A stretch of 64,000 nucleotides of DNA from Trichostrongylus colubriformis (taxonomy: Eukaryota > Nematoda > Chromadorea > Rhabditida > Trichostrongylidae). The notes under the pieces are model-generated. The model saw only the letters and a program-made list of their open reading frames with translations. It did not search any database and was not told the origin of the DNA. Shown here piece after piece: positions 1 through 13,000 of the stretch (positions within the stretch are counted from its first letter, which is position 1; each line of letters begins with the position of its first letter). The stretch lies in contig OZ022259.1 of NCBI GenBank assembly GCA_963978905.1, positions 21,860,068 through 21,924,067 on the forward strand, read 5' to 3'. The translations under genes were made by a program, and so were the position numbers.

Positions 1-69
1 CGCAAACAAGTTTTGACTTCTCCTGAGTGGCATTAAAGAGGCATTTTGCATTCTTTTTTGCTTTCCTAG

Positions 70-148
70 TTGTATCCAGCATTCGAGACCCTATCGATCC
101 ACCTAAGTTTCATTTCAAAACTTCATGGGAAGTCAAAACCGTACCCTG
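70..148 (+). CDS. Cadherin-like exon in opposite orientation
   Basis: A 79-nt open stretch lies between a strong acceptor (TTTCCTAG, ending at 69) and a strong donor (G/GTAAGTAG, starting at 149), both on the plus strand. In the frame that leaves two bases at each end it encodes 25 residues including RDPIDPPKFHF and WEVKTV. That has the layout of a cadherin linker (D-x-x-D-x-P-P-K-F) followed by the first strand of the next repeat. It fits what the cadherin gene should encode soon after exon 34, yet it is on the other strand. It could be an inverted exon, an assembly flip or a neighbouring cadherin. A chance match cannot be excluded for such a short piece. Confidence 0.45.
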
Positions 149-217
149 GTAAGTAGGAAGTTTCTCATTTAGCACAAATCAAATGGTATTCAGTGGTTCA
201 GAAATAACCAAACTCAC

Positions 218-3200
218 CACATATTTTGCTAAATTCAACGATTTCGGATCCGACTTCAGCAATATGATCGAGCCATCAGTCGAATTGATTGAGAACAACT
301 TCGAATGGGTATTACCCTAGAAAACGCCCATTAATCCTTTTCGCTATTGTAACGTAGTCTTGTACAAATAAATGAACAAAAAATAAATAAAATCGGACTC
401 GCCTTTATCATGTAACGCAGCTTCCCCACAGTATCATCGTCCATCGCTGTTGGTCTTGCCACGACTACACCCGGTACTGTTGGCAGGATCAAATCAACTT
501 CATATTTAGCTTTCGTGAAAACTGGTTTCTGATCATTGGTATCTATCACTACCACTTGCACCATCGCCGGAATTGGTGACGATCGGACCGGGTCTCCCAT
601 GTCACTGAAAGGCATTGTAGAAAACTATTTGAGAAACTAAAATAAACTTAGTAGCCCAAGAAAATTTCAGTAAGTAAGTAGGGAAAATTATGGACAGAGC
701 ATTTGTAGGTCCTACGCTGCAGGTCCACCTTACTGCATGCCACCATAAATGGAAAATGCAGAACAAAATTCTTCTTTTGATTTCGAAAAAGAAAAAAATG
801 CAGGACAAAATTCTCCCTTGATTACGAAAAAATTAAATTAATAAAGAACAGCGAAAAACTCTAAACTCACCTAGCCTGCACATAAAATATCCATTCCTTC
901 ATCTTCTCAAAATCTAACGGTTTTCTTGAGCGAATCGCTCCTGTCACAAAATCCACCACAAAATACGGTTCATTCGGATTGAGTAGACGGTAGCCAACCA
1001 GCGCGTTGGGACCCACATCCTTATCCGTGGCGGAGACCAGTAGTGGAGAGTTATTCTCGAGGAGTACGGCAGAACCTTAACCGTTATAATTTGTCAAACA
1101 AAAAAAACCTTTAAAATGGAGCTGCTGAAGCCGTTCAAATATTAGGTTGATCGGAAAGTTTTGATAGGGTTGAGATTTTTTTTATTACTCAGCATGTAGT
1201 GCAGGCTAATCAACAATATAATAACCATCGTTAGTTATAACATTGTCCCACCTAAAGAGCAGGTCAGCGATTTTCTTCTCCTAGAATTAGGAGGATTAGG
1301 AGTCAAAGAAGTCACCGACCACTTGTTCAAGGTGACGAATTTTTTTTTGCTAGGAAAGCCTTAGGGGGCCGGAACAAGTGGTAATCTGAGAGGGCAGTAT
1401 CAGGTGAATAGGGTGCATGTGGAACCGGGTCCCAACCTAGCTCCTCCAATTTTGCACGGCTCTCTTTACCCATATGAGGGACCCGTGCAAAATTGGAAGA
1501 GCTTGGCTGGGACAAGGTTCCACATCCGTCCTATTCCCCTGATGTTATCCCTTCAGATTACCACTTGCTCCGGCCCCCTAAGGCTTTCTTAGCAACGAAA
1601 AAATTCGTCAACAATGACGACCTTGGACAAGTGGTCGGTGACTTCTTTGACCCTAATCCTCCTAATTCTGGGAGAAGAGAATCGCCAACCTGCCCGTTGA
1701 GTGGGACAATGTTATAACTAACTATGTTTATTATATTGTTGATTAGCCTGCATTACTTGCTGAGTTGTAAAATAAAATAGAAAAAAATCTCAACCCTATC
1801 AAAACTTTCCGATCAACCTAATAAAATCAATCGATGGATCAATAGATGATAAAAATCACAACCGAGAAACGTACCACTCGGACTATTTTCTCGGATGAAA
1901 CCGCGATAGTACTGCCGCTTGAATATTGGTGAGTGCTGATTAGTACTGGCCGTTTTTATCACAATCTGAGAAAAGTGCAATGAGTGAATCCTCCGATCAG
2001 AAGAAACACGGCAGACAATCAGGGCGTCCAGCGAGGGGCCAATCGCGGTGCCGCGGCAATCGCGCATGAATCAGCAGCGAATTTGCGATGGCCGTGCCGC
2101 CGCGTTTCTCGCCTTTTGAAGCGGACGCGACGGGGAACTCATTTTACGCCTTTTATTCTCTGCCTTGGTTTTATGTACCCAGTCATCCTGGCTTCCATAA
2201 ACAAAATTCCTACCTTCGCAGTATCCTCGGCACCAGCCCGGTTTTTCGCCACAACTGTACACGCTACACTTTTTGCCCGCTCCCTCGTCAACCAACGACT
2301 CAGTGACACGGCTCCAGAAGCCTGAAAGCTCTCGATTACGTCCAAATGGGTTTCCGAATACCAGCGAAGGTAAACTTACCGGATGGATTTCAAAATATGG
2401 ACAAGGCGGCTTTAGACTATATCGCGCATCTCCATTCGGAAAGGTAGTAACGACAAGCAGGACTGATCCCAGTGGCGTGGAGTCTCGAACAGTTCGCTGG
2501 TAGAGAGCTCGCGAGAAACGTAAATCGAAGCCATCATCGATCAATGACTGAATTCGAACATTCGACGTGTCACTGAGCGAATAACGACCATTATCAGTCG
2601 CTCGAACAGTCAATATCGTCTCCTTATGATCTTCGGGTAAAGGTTTTGCTAGAGTAATGATTCCAAGAACGGGATCCAGAGAGAAGAAGCCCAACTCGTT
2701 GCCTGAAAAGTGTTTCGTACACGGCTCCGCACTTCACAGTTAATGGCACAACAGCATTCCTTAGAGTAACATAACAAAAACAACAAATAGTGCGAAAATG
2801 TTGACAAATAACCATTGAGTTAAAGTGAAGTACGCAGAAAAAACTTACCACTCAAAATGCTGTACTTCACCATACCATTCTCGCCAGAGTCAGCATCATG
2901 AGCAAGCAACGTGATGACTGATGAACCCACGGAAGAACTAAAAAAGAGGTATTATTTTACCGGAAAAAACCGCACAAGGGATGAGTTCCTGTTTTTCATT
3001 CCCAATCAATATTACACATCATCTCAGAGGGAAGGCAAGGGGACGATCGCTTGGACGACCGTCAAAAATCAAGCAAAGGTGCTGAGCACTGCGGCAGTAG
3101 AGAAGAAGAAAAATGAAATGCCCGGAAGTCGGAGGAGTACAGCCTATATCCTGCTTGGTAACTGTGATCATACATTCACTTATATGGCACGGCAGCATTG

Positions 3201-4099
3201 GCATATCGATCAAAGCTACGCAAACCTGTGATTTGTGGCGGTCATACGCGGCACAGCTGCGTTCACACGAGGGCGGAGCGCTACAGGGATGCGGTTGGCT
3301 GCAGGATCGCGTGAGGCCTTGTCAGCGCTATGAAAACGTTCTTTGTCGCAGTGGATTAAACACACCCTCTGCTTCCACGTGGGTTTTTTTTTGAGATTAC
3401 ATTTTCACCGAGTACAATCAAGATACTGTTGTTACAACCCACTGCTTCCGATGAAGAAATTTCATTGAAAACCATCTTTGTTACTTGTAAACATAGGATT
3501 TCACATCTTGTAAAAAATCGATGAAAAGTTAAATAACCCCCAATTAACTTTCAAAAAATGAGATGAAATAGACACACCTCGACGGCAGGGTCACCACATA
3601 ATCCTTATGCACGAATCTTGGAGCATTATCATTATCATCAGTTATTGTGACTGTCAATGTCACGTAACTAGTGAGTGTTCCTTGGCGAGCGTAAATAATT
3701 GCCCTAACTTCGCGACATACTTCGTAGTCCAACGACTCCATTACAAGTACGCTACCAGTACTGAAATAATGGAAGTTATTTTGACCAACTGATCAATATT
3801 ATACCCTATATGTACCATTTAATAACAGTTCCATTAAACACATGAAGTTCTAAAAATTGAGTACGGAAGAAACTACAAACGCACGTGGGCTCAACACGCA
3901 GCTTATCTTCCATGCTCGTATCTTCAACCGAATGAATACCATACACCAACGGCTTCGACGTGCGACTCATATCACTGGATCTGGCTCGTACGGTGTAAAT
4001 TTGCGTGCCGATAGCTGTTTTTTCGGAGATTTGCGTCTTGTAGTGTTGAGCGGAGAAGATCGGTCGACTGATCGGGGATCGAGACAGCTCAACGGTTAC
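218..4099 (-). CDS. Cadherin exons 26-34: about EC12-EC16
   Basis: Residues 1332-1836. Exon 26 opens VTVELSRSPISRPIFSAQHY, a linker with no calcium motif. Exon 27 has LVMESLDYEVC and the canonical TITDDNDNAPRF. Exon 28 (29 codons) holds LLAHDADSGENGMVKYSI. Exon 29 is the longest (323 nt) and its linker is degenerate (SLIDDGFDLRF). Exons 30-31 give KNRAGAEDTAK and then NQHSPIF. Exon 32 contains SATDKDVGPNALVGY and LDFEKMKEW. Exon 33 has VIDTNDQKPVF and ends at a GC donor (402-401). Exon 34 encodes LFSINSTDGSII and ends at a GTGAGT donor (217). No further minus-strand exon is convincing between 1 and 217. Confidence 0.88.
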
Positions 4100-7000
4100 C
4101 TGAAAGCCACGATGAGTCGACTATACAGGGGGTGCCAAAAAAAAAAGTAATTTTGCCCACGGCTCACATCTGCCAATTTTACAAAACGTAGGGAAACGAA
4201 AGAGATAGAGGTATTGGGGCAAAACATTCCCGAAATGTTCCTCTAAAAGCAGGAACAAGCTGTGGCTCCTCACGTTCATGTTCATAAAAATATGGAGGTT
4301 TCATTCGGCGCAGTCGGGCTTCAGAGTACCTACATTTAAAAATTCGCTAAAAACAGTGTAGCCAAGCTCCGTGGTAGATCTTTTGTGGGAAGCTTCCTGA
4401 GGGTTGGCCCTTCGGTTCTTGGAAGTCACAGAGCCCCTGCTGCTTGGACAAGGCTGCTATGATCCAAAGTATCATTTTCATGCCTCAAATCCGCCTCCGG
4501 AGGGGTTTCAGTGGTAGGGGAACGTTTTGGCTCTTGGAAACGAAGGGCGCTGGGAACCCGGGAAAAACGCAATGTTAAAGAACACCATCCGGTATGCATC
4601 CCCTTAGGTACCCAGATTGAACGGACGTCAGCAAGGTTGTGAAAGAGGGCGAAGAAATTTCGGATTTTGCCCAGTTGAGGTGATACATCTTGTTCAGTCT
4701 TTCCTTGCTCCCGTTTCTGCTCGTGCAGGAGGCTGCCACGGAGTATAGTGATAGAGTTAGGTCTGCTCTTGATTCTGGGGATGAGAATACCTCAATAGAA
4801 TTTACTGTGGTTTGGCTAAATGGGGTCGAAAGTGGAGGAGACAAAATTACTTTTTTTTTGGCACCCCCTGTAGTATTCATAAAAATAATGAGGAAATCGT
4901 CCATAAAGGAATAGTAACTGGTCAAATTACACAAATTAAGACTCCCACCTCAGTGATATCCTCTAATTGACCATCACTTATTCGAATATTCAGAACAATC
5001 GAACTGATGTTATTTGGAAGGCTATCTACAGGTTTAGCCAATTGCAAGAAGCCATTATCTGCTTTCAGTGAGAACGTCTCGTTGATGTTTCCGCTAACTA
5101 TGCTCCACCAGATCGCATCTCCATCAGGATCCACTGCTTCCAGCTTACCAATGGTGAAGCCCACCTAGAAAACAAATAATCATCTCAAAATCAAAAATAA
5201 ATGAATGAATAAACTCATCTCCTACCTGATCGGCATCGGATACCGGGATCTTTCTCGTCATTCCTTCAGCGAAATGCGGAGCGCGATTAACTGATCCTTT
5301 GGCTTTTTGGGGTGCTGCAACAGCCGTCAGAATCGCTCGAGTTTGAGTCATTTGAGCTGGTAGGCCACGATCGGTCGCTTGGATCGTCAGTGTGGCAACC
5401 TTGAAAATTAGCAAAACATGAGGTCAAAAACTGCTGAGAAAAAAATCCTCCATTCAGAACCAGTACAGACCTCATCTGCTTTCATTGGCACACTTGTCGA
5501 GATATATCCATTCTCATCGATCGAAAACTTGGGATCTCCATCGGTGATATTATAGAATAACTCGGCATTTTTTCCCGCATCGATGTCATTGGCAAACACT
5601 CTGAACAAGATCTCTAATTCTTGCCAGATTTGCAGTAGAATATCAGAAAACCCTACCTGCTTATTCTTCCCGCAACTCCGGCACGCACGTTGTGGTGAAA
5701 AATCGGTTGCGTGAACGTAGGAGCATTGTCGTTGACATCCTCAACGGTAACCACCACGGGAACCGACGAACATAACTGCGGTTCTCCAGAGTCACATACC
5801 GCTACCCATAGCTCGTGCTCACGTTGGGTTTCACGGTCCAATTTGCGCGATCCGGATGTCGTTATGTATCCTATAAAGAACGTTTCCTAAGTCTCACGTA
5901 ACCAATCACAAACGCTCTCACAAGCGCCCTGCTGACACCCCGTCACACACCATTTACTACTAAACTCGAATTAACTCACCTACTGCTTCTTATCTCAGTT
6001 TGCTCCCAGGTATAGTTATATCGTGTTATCACAAAACTCACCTGTATGTTGATCTATCCGGAAAAAGCTTTGCGGATCTCCTTTCGCGATTTTATAGCGA
6101 AGAGATGAGGGCGCCTTCGAGTCGATATCATCACCGTCGGTAGCATCAATCTTCACGACGACAATGTTCTGGAATGGGGTTTAATGCTCTACTGAACCAG
6201 AAATAAAATAAAAATTTTAAGGAATAGCTGATCAGAAATATGAAAAGATAAATTTTGCAAGATCAAGTTTGCGAAATTGCTGAATCCTTTTTTAAGCGCC
6301 ACGTACTCTACTTCCATTCAGAATCATGGTGCTGAACAGCCAGATCAGCGCTTTACCTACCATACAAGTCTAGTGAGAATCCACCCATCCCGGAAAAGGG
6401 AAAGGCTTATTTGACCTGGGCATTCATTCATGCGAGATTTGATCCCCGCACTATAGGAGTGGGAAAGCGCGCCAACTGTCACAGGCCACTTTCGCCAAAT
6501 ACGAAAAAAGCATACAAAGTATGGATATGTGGCAGTTGCAAGTAATGGCACTATCACACTTATGACCCATGGGGATCGAGCTCCACCTAGGCCCATCCCT
6601 CAAGGGTGAATGATGCAGGATAGAACACTGCACTGAAGGCCAGCGAGCTCCCAGAAGTCATTGTACATATAGGGTCGTAGGCGAACAGTAATATAAACTC
6701 TCGAGCTACCACGTCCCAGACGGAAGTTCCATGCGTGGCTCACACCGAAAAAAGAGAAATTCAGCATCGAGCACCTCCTAATCCGACAAAAAAGGAAGTA
6801 AAAATATAAAAGAATAATATGCTTGGGACCGACACAAACTGACCCTCCTTCCCATACGTAGCCAAGGAGAAAAAATAACTTCAAAACTGTATGAAACTCA
6901 AATCAATCTAACCTGTGGCGAATTCTCCTTGACATTTGCATAATAGATAGGAAGCATCGGTACCGGACGATGATCATTTCTGTCCAGTACTCGGACAAAC

Positions 7001-10000
7001 ACGTGCAATATTCCAGACTTTGCAACTCGAGCGTGTGGACTGTCACTGGCTTCGATGGTCAACCAATAGGCACTTTGCTCTTCACGATCCAATACTCTTG
7101 ACGTTCTTATAGTACCTAAAACATTACCACCAGATTACGGTAGGCTATAGTCATTCGCAAACGTTGTGAATACCAAGAGAAACCTGTTGTTTTACGACTT
7201 CTAACCCATTCGCAACACTTGCAATCGCTGCAAGACATTTCTATCGCCTTTCGATCATGACCCATGATTTATGGTCCCTTTGAGACGGGTGTAGATGGAA
7301 CGATGATGATGCCGTCATCTCCCGTTCATTATTCGCCAGTCATGAGGCACAAGGCATGATTAATTAGCCAGTTGTAGGGCCGTTGGTTTACTAAGCAGCA
7401 TCAACAAATAGCAAGACGGCACATTAACACATCCGCCGATGCGGATACAATTCCGCCACACGCTAATGGGACATTTTTCCGGGAAAACATAATTTTCCAC
7501 TTCCGCTATTTAACAAGAGCTCCACTCACAGATATGGTAACTGAGGGATGCTTCCGGTAAAACGCACGCGAGCTCATTCCCTGAGCGCTTTACATGTTAT
7601 TCATCGAAATTCAAAACTAAGTGAAAACCTCTTTATTTGTTACTTATTTTTTATTTGGATAATTTGATTAATTACCTTTAACAAGGTATAATTACGATAA
7701 ATGCTTCAATGAGAATTTGCATTCAAGAAATATGAAGAAACGTTCGTATAAAGGAAAAAATATCGACCTCTAAGAAATTGTGTAAAGTTTTTTTTTCGTG
7801 GCAAAAATGCAGAAAAGTTAGAATTCAACCCATTTTGTAGGCCCAAATCGTAGTCAAAAGATTTGGATTCAAGGTAGAAAGCAGAGCGCATCCTAAAAAG
7901 GACTACTTAATGCATAACCGAAAGCTGAATCCTTGTCTACTTCTCGTCACCTACCCCTTCATGATCTAAAATCCTATATTTTACGAAGCTGAATCAGATA
8001 ACTAATCTTTCGTGCTTGGGTGCGACCCCATAATGACGGATCACCAGCTCAAAGTACCGAATCGCTTGACATATGCCATTCAATTCGGTCACTACAGCTG
8101 CTCTTCTTTTCCTTCCCGGAGTTTATTTCACGCCGTCATGGACTTACTGGGTTTGACAGGCACCTTTTCTTATTCCAAACTACTCCCATGGATTTGACTT
8201 TAATGCGGTTTCTCTAGGTGACAATCTGCCACTTAGTGCTCCAGGTCCCCTGAATTCAGCTTTCAAGGCTTTCCTTCTAAAGTACTCTTTCAGCATTTCC
8301 CCCCCCCCTGACCAGAAAGCTATCTTCCGAACTGAGAGTTGCCTCACTTTCCACTGCCCTCTGCCCTTAATCCAGCTAACAATCATGTTGGAGAGAGTTC
8401 TAATCCCGTCTAAGGCGGTAATTATATATTTGTCTAACACACCATTTTCGTCTCTTTTGACACCCAAAATAAAACCTCACATGAAATGAGTCGAGTTTCC
8501 CTTCAGCATGCCAGAAACATTCCTGCCTTTCTAGCAGCCTGCTCGTAACAGCTGAACACCTCTCAACCAACGCCTTCACACGGCCCATCTGTCACATTAG
8601 CCGGATCTGATTCTGAGCACATCAACACAACCACCAGTCAACACCCTAATTAAGCCATAGGGTGGTCGATGGGATGACTATTGATTTTTACAAGATGAAA
8701 TGCCGTCTGTCAACAGTGAATGGAGAATTCAGCAAAGCGTGATGCAGTAAATCAACTGAATCAACCAAGGATTTATGATTCACAAGGATATGAACATAGG
8801 AACATAGCTATCGGCTAAAAGTAAGAATATGTATCACTTTTGCTACACCAAACCCATGTGCGGCTCCAGCCCATTCAAACAGAGAGGGTTACCGAAGATG
8901 GGTAAAGAAAGCTACCAAAGCCTGACAAACCAGAAACAAAATTTTAGCTAAAGAGCACAGTAACAGACAAACGTTAAATTTGCAAAAACGCTTAACCCGC
9001 CTGCAACTTCGCGGCAAACCCCGGACTCGCAAACATATCCGTGACCACTTTTTTTGAGAGTCGTTTGCTGTTGACCCCACCACCGCTAACCATCATTCCA
9101 CAGACAAAGGCCTCAATTATCGTTCACCGATCACACTTGAATGAACATAGAGGTCTGTGATTTGAATGCCGACGTGAAAATCCAATGGCTAATCGTCACA
9201 CCATGAAAATAAACAACACGATGTTTTCAGGTTTTACCTTGTTTGCTGGAAGGCTCGGAGGGTTAGAGAGAGTGAGGATCTTGAAAAGCCAGCTTTTCGT
9301 ATTCATGCTCCGTGAGCAAAATATTAGGTAGTCTAAAAAGTCTTTTCGTATTTTTAAATACCGCTTTTTCCCTCAAATCTGCTTTCCACAAAATTTCTTC
9401 TGTATATACATATGTAGTACAAGTCCACACGCATCTATAGGTATTGTTGTCTTCCATCTCCCGGATAACCTTTTTCGGAAAAAAGAAAATATCAAAAGTC
9501 ACCTCATTTTCGATTCCAATTTTTTTCTTTGAATGGCGTTAGACGGGGAAAGGAAAAGGTGATAGTCCAATGGAGCAAGACCAAGGCTATAAGGTAACAA
9601 TTTTTATCCAAGCTCGAGAATTTTTTAAAAGAAAAAACTTAAAATTTTTTTACCACTAGTGAAAAAATAACTCGCCAAAAATTCTCGAGCTTGGATAAAA
9701 ATTGCTACCCCATCCACCTTATAGCCCTCATCTTGCTCCATCAGATTATCACCTTTTCCTTTCCCTGTCTAACGCCATCCAAAGAAAATTTTTTTTATAA
9801 TTTTTGTATTGAAAATGAGGTTGACCGTTGATATGTTTATTTTGCCGAAAAGGGTCATCCGGGAGATGGAAGACAACAATACCTATAGATGCGTGTGAAC
9901 TTGTACTACATGTGTATGTACAGAAGAGATTGCTGGAAAGCAGTCTTGAGGGAAAAAGCGGTATTTGAAAATGCGAAAAAAACTTTTTAGACTACCCAAT

Positions 10001-13000
10001 ATTAAGGTTCTCTAAATATTCCTCTGTATTCTGGAAAGCAAGACTAGGATCCTATGATCCGTATCAGCAATGAGACCTTTTCAACTTAGTTTCCAGCATA
10101 GATGATCAGCGAAAAATCAATTTCTCTGTTCAACTCAGCTCTTCGCAACTTCCACGTAGTTTGGACAAGTTCACTTAAGACTACTCTGGCCATACTTTCT
10201 GGAATTAGTCTATTCCGTTCAGCTCTCAAAGTAGCAACGAGCAAAGCTCTAGGGAACTGAAGTAATGGAATTTGGTCAAAGCTTATCCCGGAACATCGCC
10301 CCTTAATGAGATTTCCACTGAATCCATCACCAGTGTTGACATAAACACTAATTATAAGAAAAAAAAAGGAAATAGCATTACCATTCCCACGGACAAAAAA
10401 ATGGAGTCGAAGGGTAATCCCAGAAGAAGCAGAATTGCAAATAGGGTTACTGTGAAATGTGACGTGCGTTGAAGACAGCATAAAGTATGCGGCAGGGATA
10501 CTTGTCAGTTTCAAACTTCCTTTAACTCGAGCCTTATCTTCGGATCGCCTTACAATGATTGGGTCGCCAATTTGCTTGAATTTCAAGTACTACCGCCCTG
10601 ATACCCCGGGATTGCGTAACATCCCGACACCCTCACACTGCACTGCATTCCACAGTGGACAGGAGAAATAAAAAAGAGAATAAAATTTAAAAAGTTCACA
10701 ATTCAACCGAGTGTCGAGGTATCCGCCATCAGTAGCTAGTTCTTGAAAAAGAGAAAGCTCAGAAAGTTTCCTACGAAACGTTGGAATGACAAACAAAGGC
10801 TTAAAGATTCTGGGTCCCAATCCCAACCAACAACTTCATGTATACATTCGGAGAGACGGGAAGCGCGTCATCGAAGAGTAAAGATAATTTTGGGAAAAAA
10901 ACAGGCATATTCATAACGACACAGAAATTTGCCATGCCTTTTTTTACCAGCAGTCGAAACATCAGTAACTTTTTCTTTTCTTGATCGTTTTTTTTTTCAG
11001 AAATCTCTGCTTGATTCCGGCAAATGAAACATTTTCCGACTCCGACTAGCAGCCTACGTATCAACTTCTTTCACTTCCACCGATTTTGAAATTTATGTTA
11101 AATTCAAATGTGGAACTTGATTTGACATCACAGCTCTGTGACGCACTGGAATAAACAAATGAATGAATAAGTAAACAAATGAGTAAGCCCGTTCACCCCT
11201 TCTAACATTACCCTGATAAAGCTATTCCCAAGCTCCCACCATATTTGATCATTTCCGTTATTGGATACCGCCGCGCTTTCCGTCGTTTGAGTGTTTTCGC
11301 GTCCTAACCCAATATTACTGGTCAGTAATTTGTATGCAATTCACTCGCAGCCATTAACAAACCCCTTCACTGCTCTCATAAACAAAAATTAAAATTCGAA
11401 CAGCTCTGGTCATTCGATCCGCGCCACTCATCCCAAAATGGAATTTTTACAGCTTCAAACAAGTGAAAAGTAAAAATCCCAATAAATATCACGCCATGCA
11501 GTATAATGCCACCAGCGGAGCTTCTTATGAGGTAGCATGGCCATCGAGAAATAAAAGAAAAAAATATAAAAATCGTAAAATCTGCAGAAAAAAAAATTCA
11601 TGAGAATTTTTCAAAATTATACTTCGAGAGATAACGTTCGCTGAAGGTATTTTTTGGTGTGCAAATTAACTCTTCCCAAAGTACCCCATGTTATAGTTAC
11701 GACCAACGAAAACTTAAAAATAGTTCAAATTGAATCATTTATAAAGAAAATCCTTTCCAGGCGCTATTCCTGAAGAATCTATTTCCAACATTTCGCGCTT
11801 TCAGCCCCTCTTCCCTCATGATATCTTCCCAATCGAAACTTCACTAAAAGGGGACGTATCACAATTCTCCAGTTTCAATCAAAACTTCCCATCTCGTCGA
11901 AAAAGCCAGACTTCATCAGTCATGAACTTCGAACTATGGCCATTCATAAAGTCCCGAGAATTGCTCCATTGAAGGTCGTCTATTAATGGGCCCCGCTGGT
12001 GAAATTCAGCACGGAGTAATCCCAATGGAATAGCTTGTGCCAGCTGGTGAAGTGCGGTAGACAAACAAGTAGCTGTTCAAATATACAATGGAAAACACCG
12101 TATTGACCTCTTCATTACACTATAAACATCAAAAAGAAGCTGTTTTGCATCATCTTATTGACTATTCAGTTCATTTTGAAGCTGTTAATCACATAAAAAT
12201 AAACAAACAATTATAAAACCCTAAGAAGGATTGGAGGCCGCGGCCACAAAGGAATCTTTGATGACAAATCGAGTTATTCATTTACCCATATATTTATGAT
12301 GTGTTTGCTTACTAAAGGCCACACGCAAGGAAAAAGTATCCGACTGAGATGCAGCACCTCAAAGTGACCTTCGAAGGGGCGCAGCCGCAGAGTTTCAGGA
12401 GCTAAGAGGCGACGGTGACGTGGTCAAGGAAGCAGAGTAAAACGGAATGAAACGGGCAAAAACCCGCAAGATAAGACCCTCTCCCGCCGTTTATTTTCAA
12501 AAAAGGCGGGTCGAGTCGAAAAAAAAGGGGGGGGGGGGTTGAGTTAAAACGAATGGTAGCGATTGCAGCAAGCGGCTCTTACAAAGCCCGGGGGAGCTCT
12601 TTCCATCGGAAATTTTGCCACGTATACGCTGTTAATTAGACCCGTAGCTTTCATTTGCTTGAACCAGTTCAAGAGTTCTCTTTACCCATATTACCCCACT
12701 CACTGTATTTAAACCAGTTACCGACAAAGTGCTTGCAAAAAAAAAAAAGATTTCTCGATTCTAACAGGATCCGATCTTGCGGTCGGCTAAGACGTTACTC
12801 CGCGCTTCCACCCACGCCACTATCCTCATTCCCTAATTCTTTAAAATTAAATGATGGATTACCTGTACTGTCTATTGCAAAATATGCCATGCCATTGCCT
12901 CCAACAATGTTATAATCGAGCAATGCTGTCGGACTATCTTGGTCTGTCGCCTTCACTGCTAAAACGTCCGTGCCAATAGGCATGTTCTCTGAAATCAATT

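Noticed and set aside
1..22. Possible next minus-strand cadherin exon after CCACTCAG
   Set aside because: The seven visible codons (EKSKLVC) do not resemble the expected cadherin strand and the piece is cut by the window edge.
4575..4934. 119-codon minus-strand frame
   Set aside because: It lies almost entirely inside the CAGGGGGTGCC element and is not conserved as a frame in the second copy.
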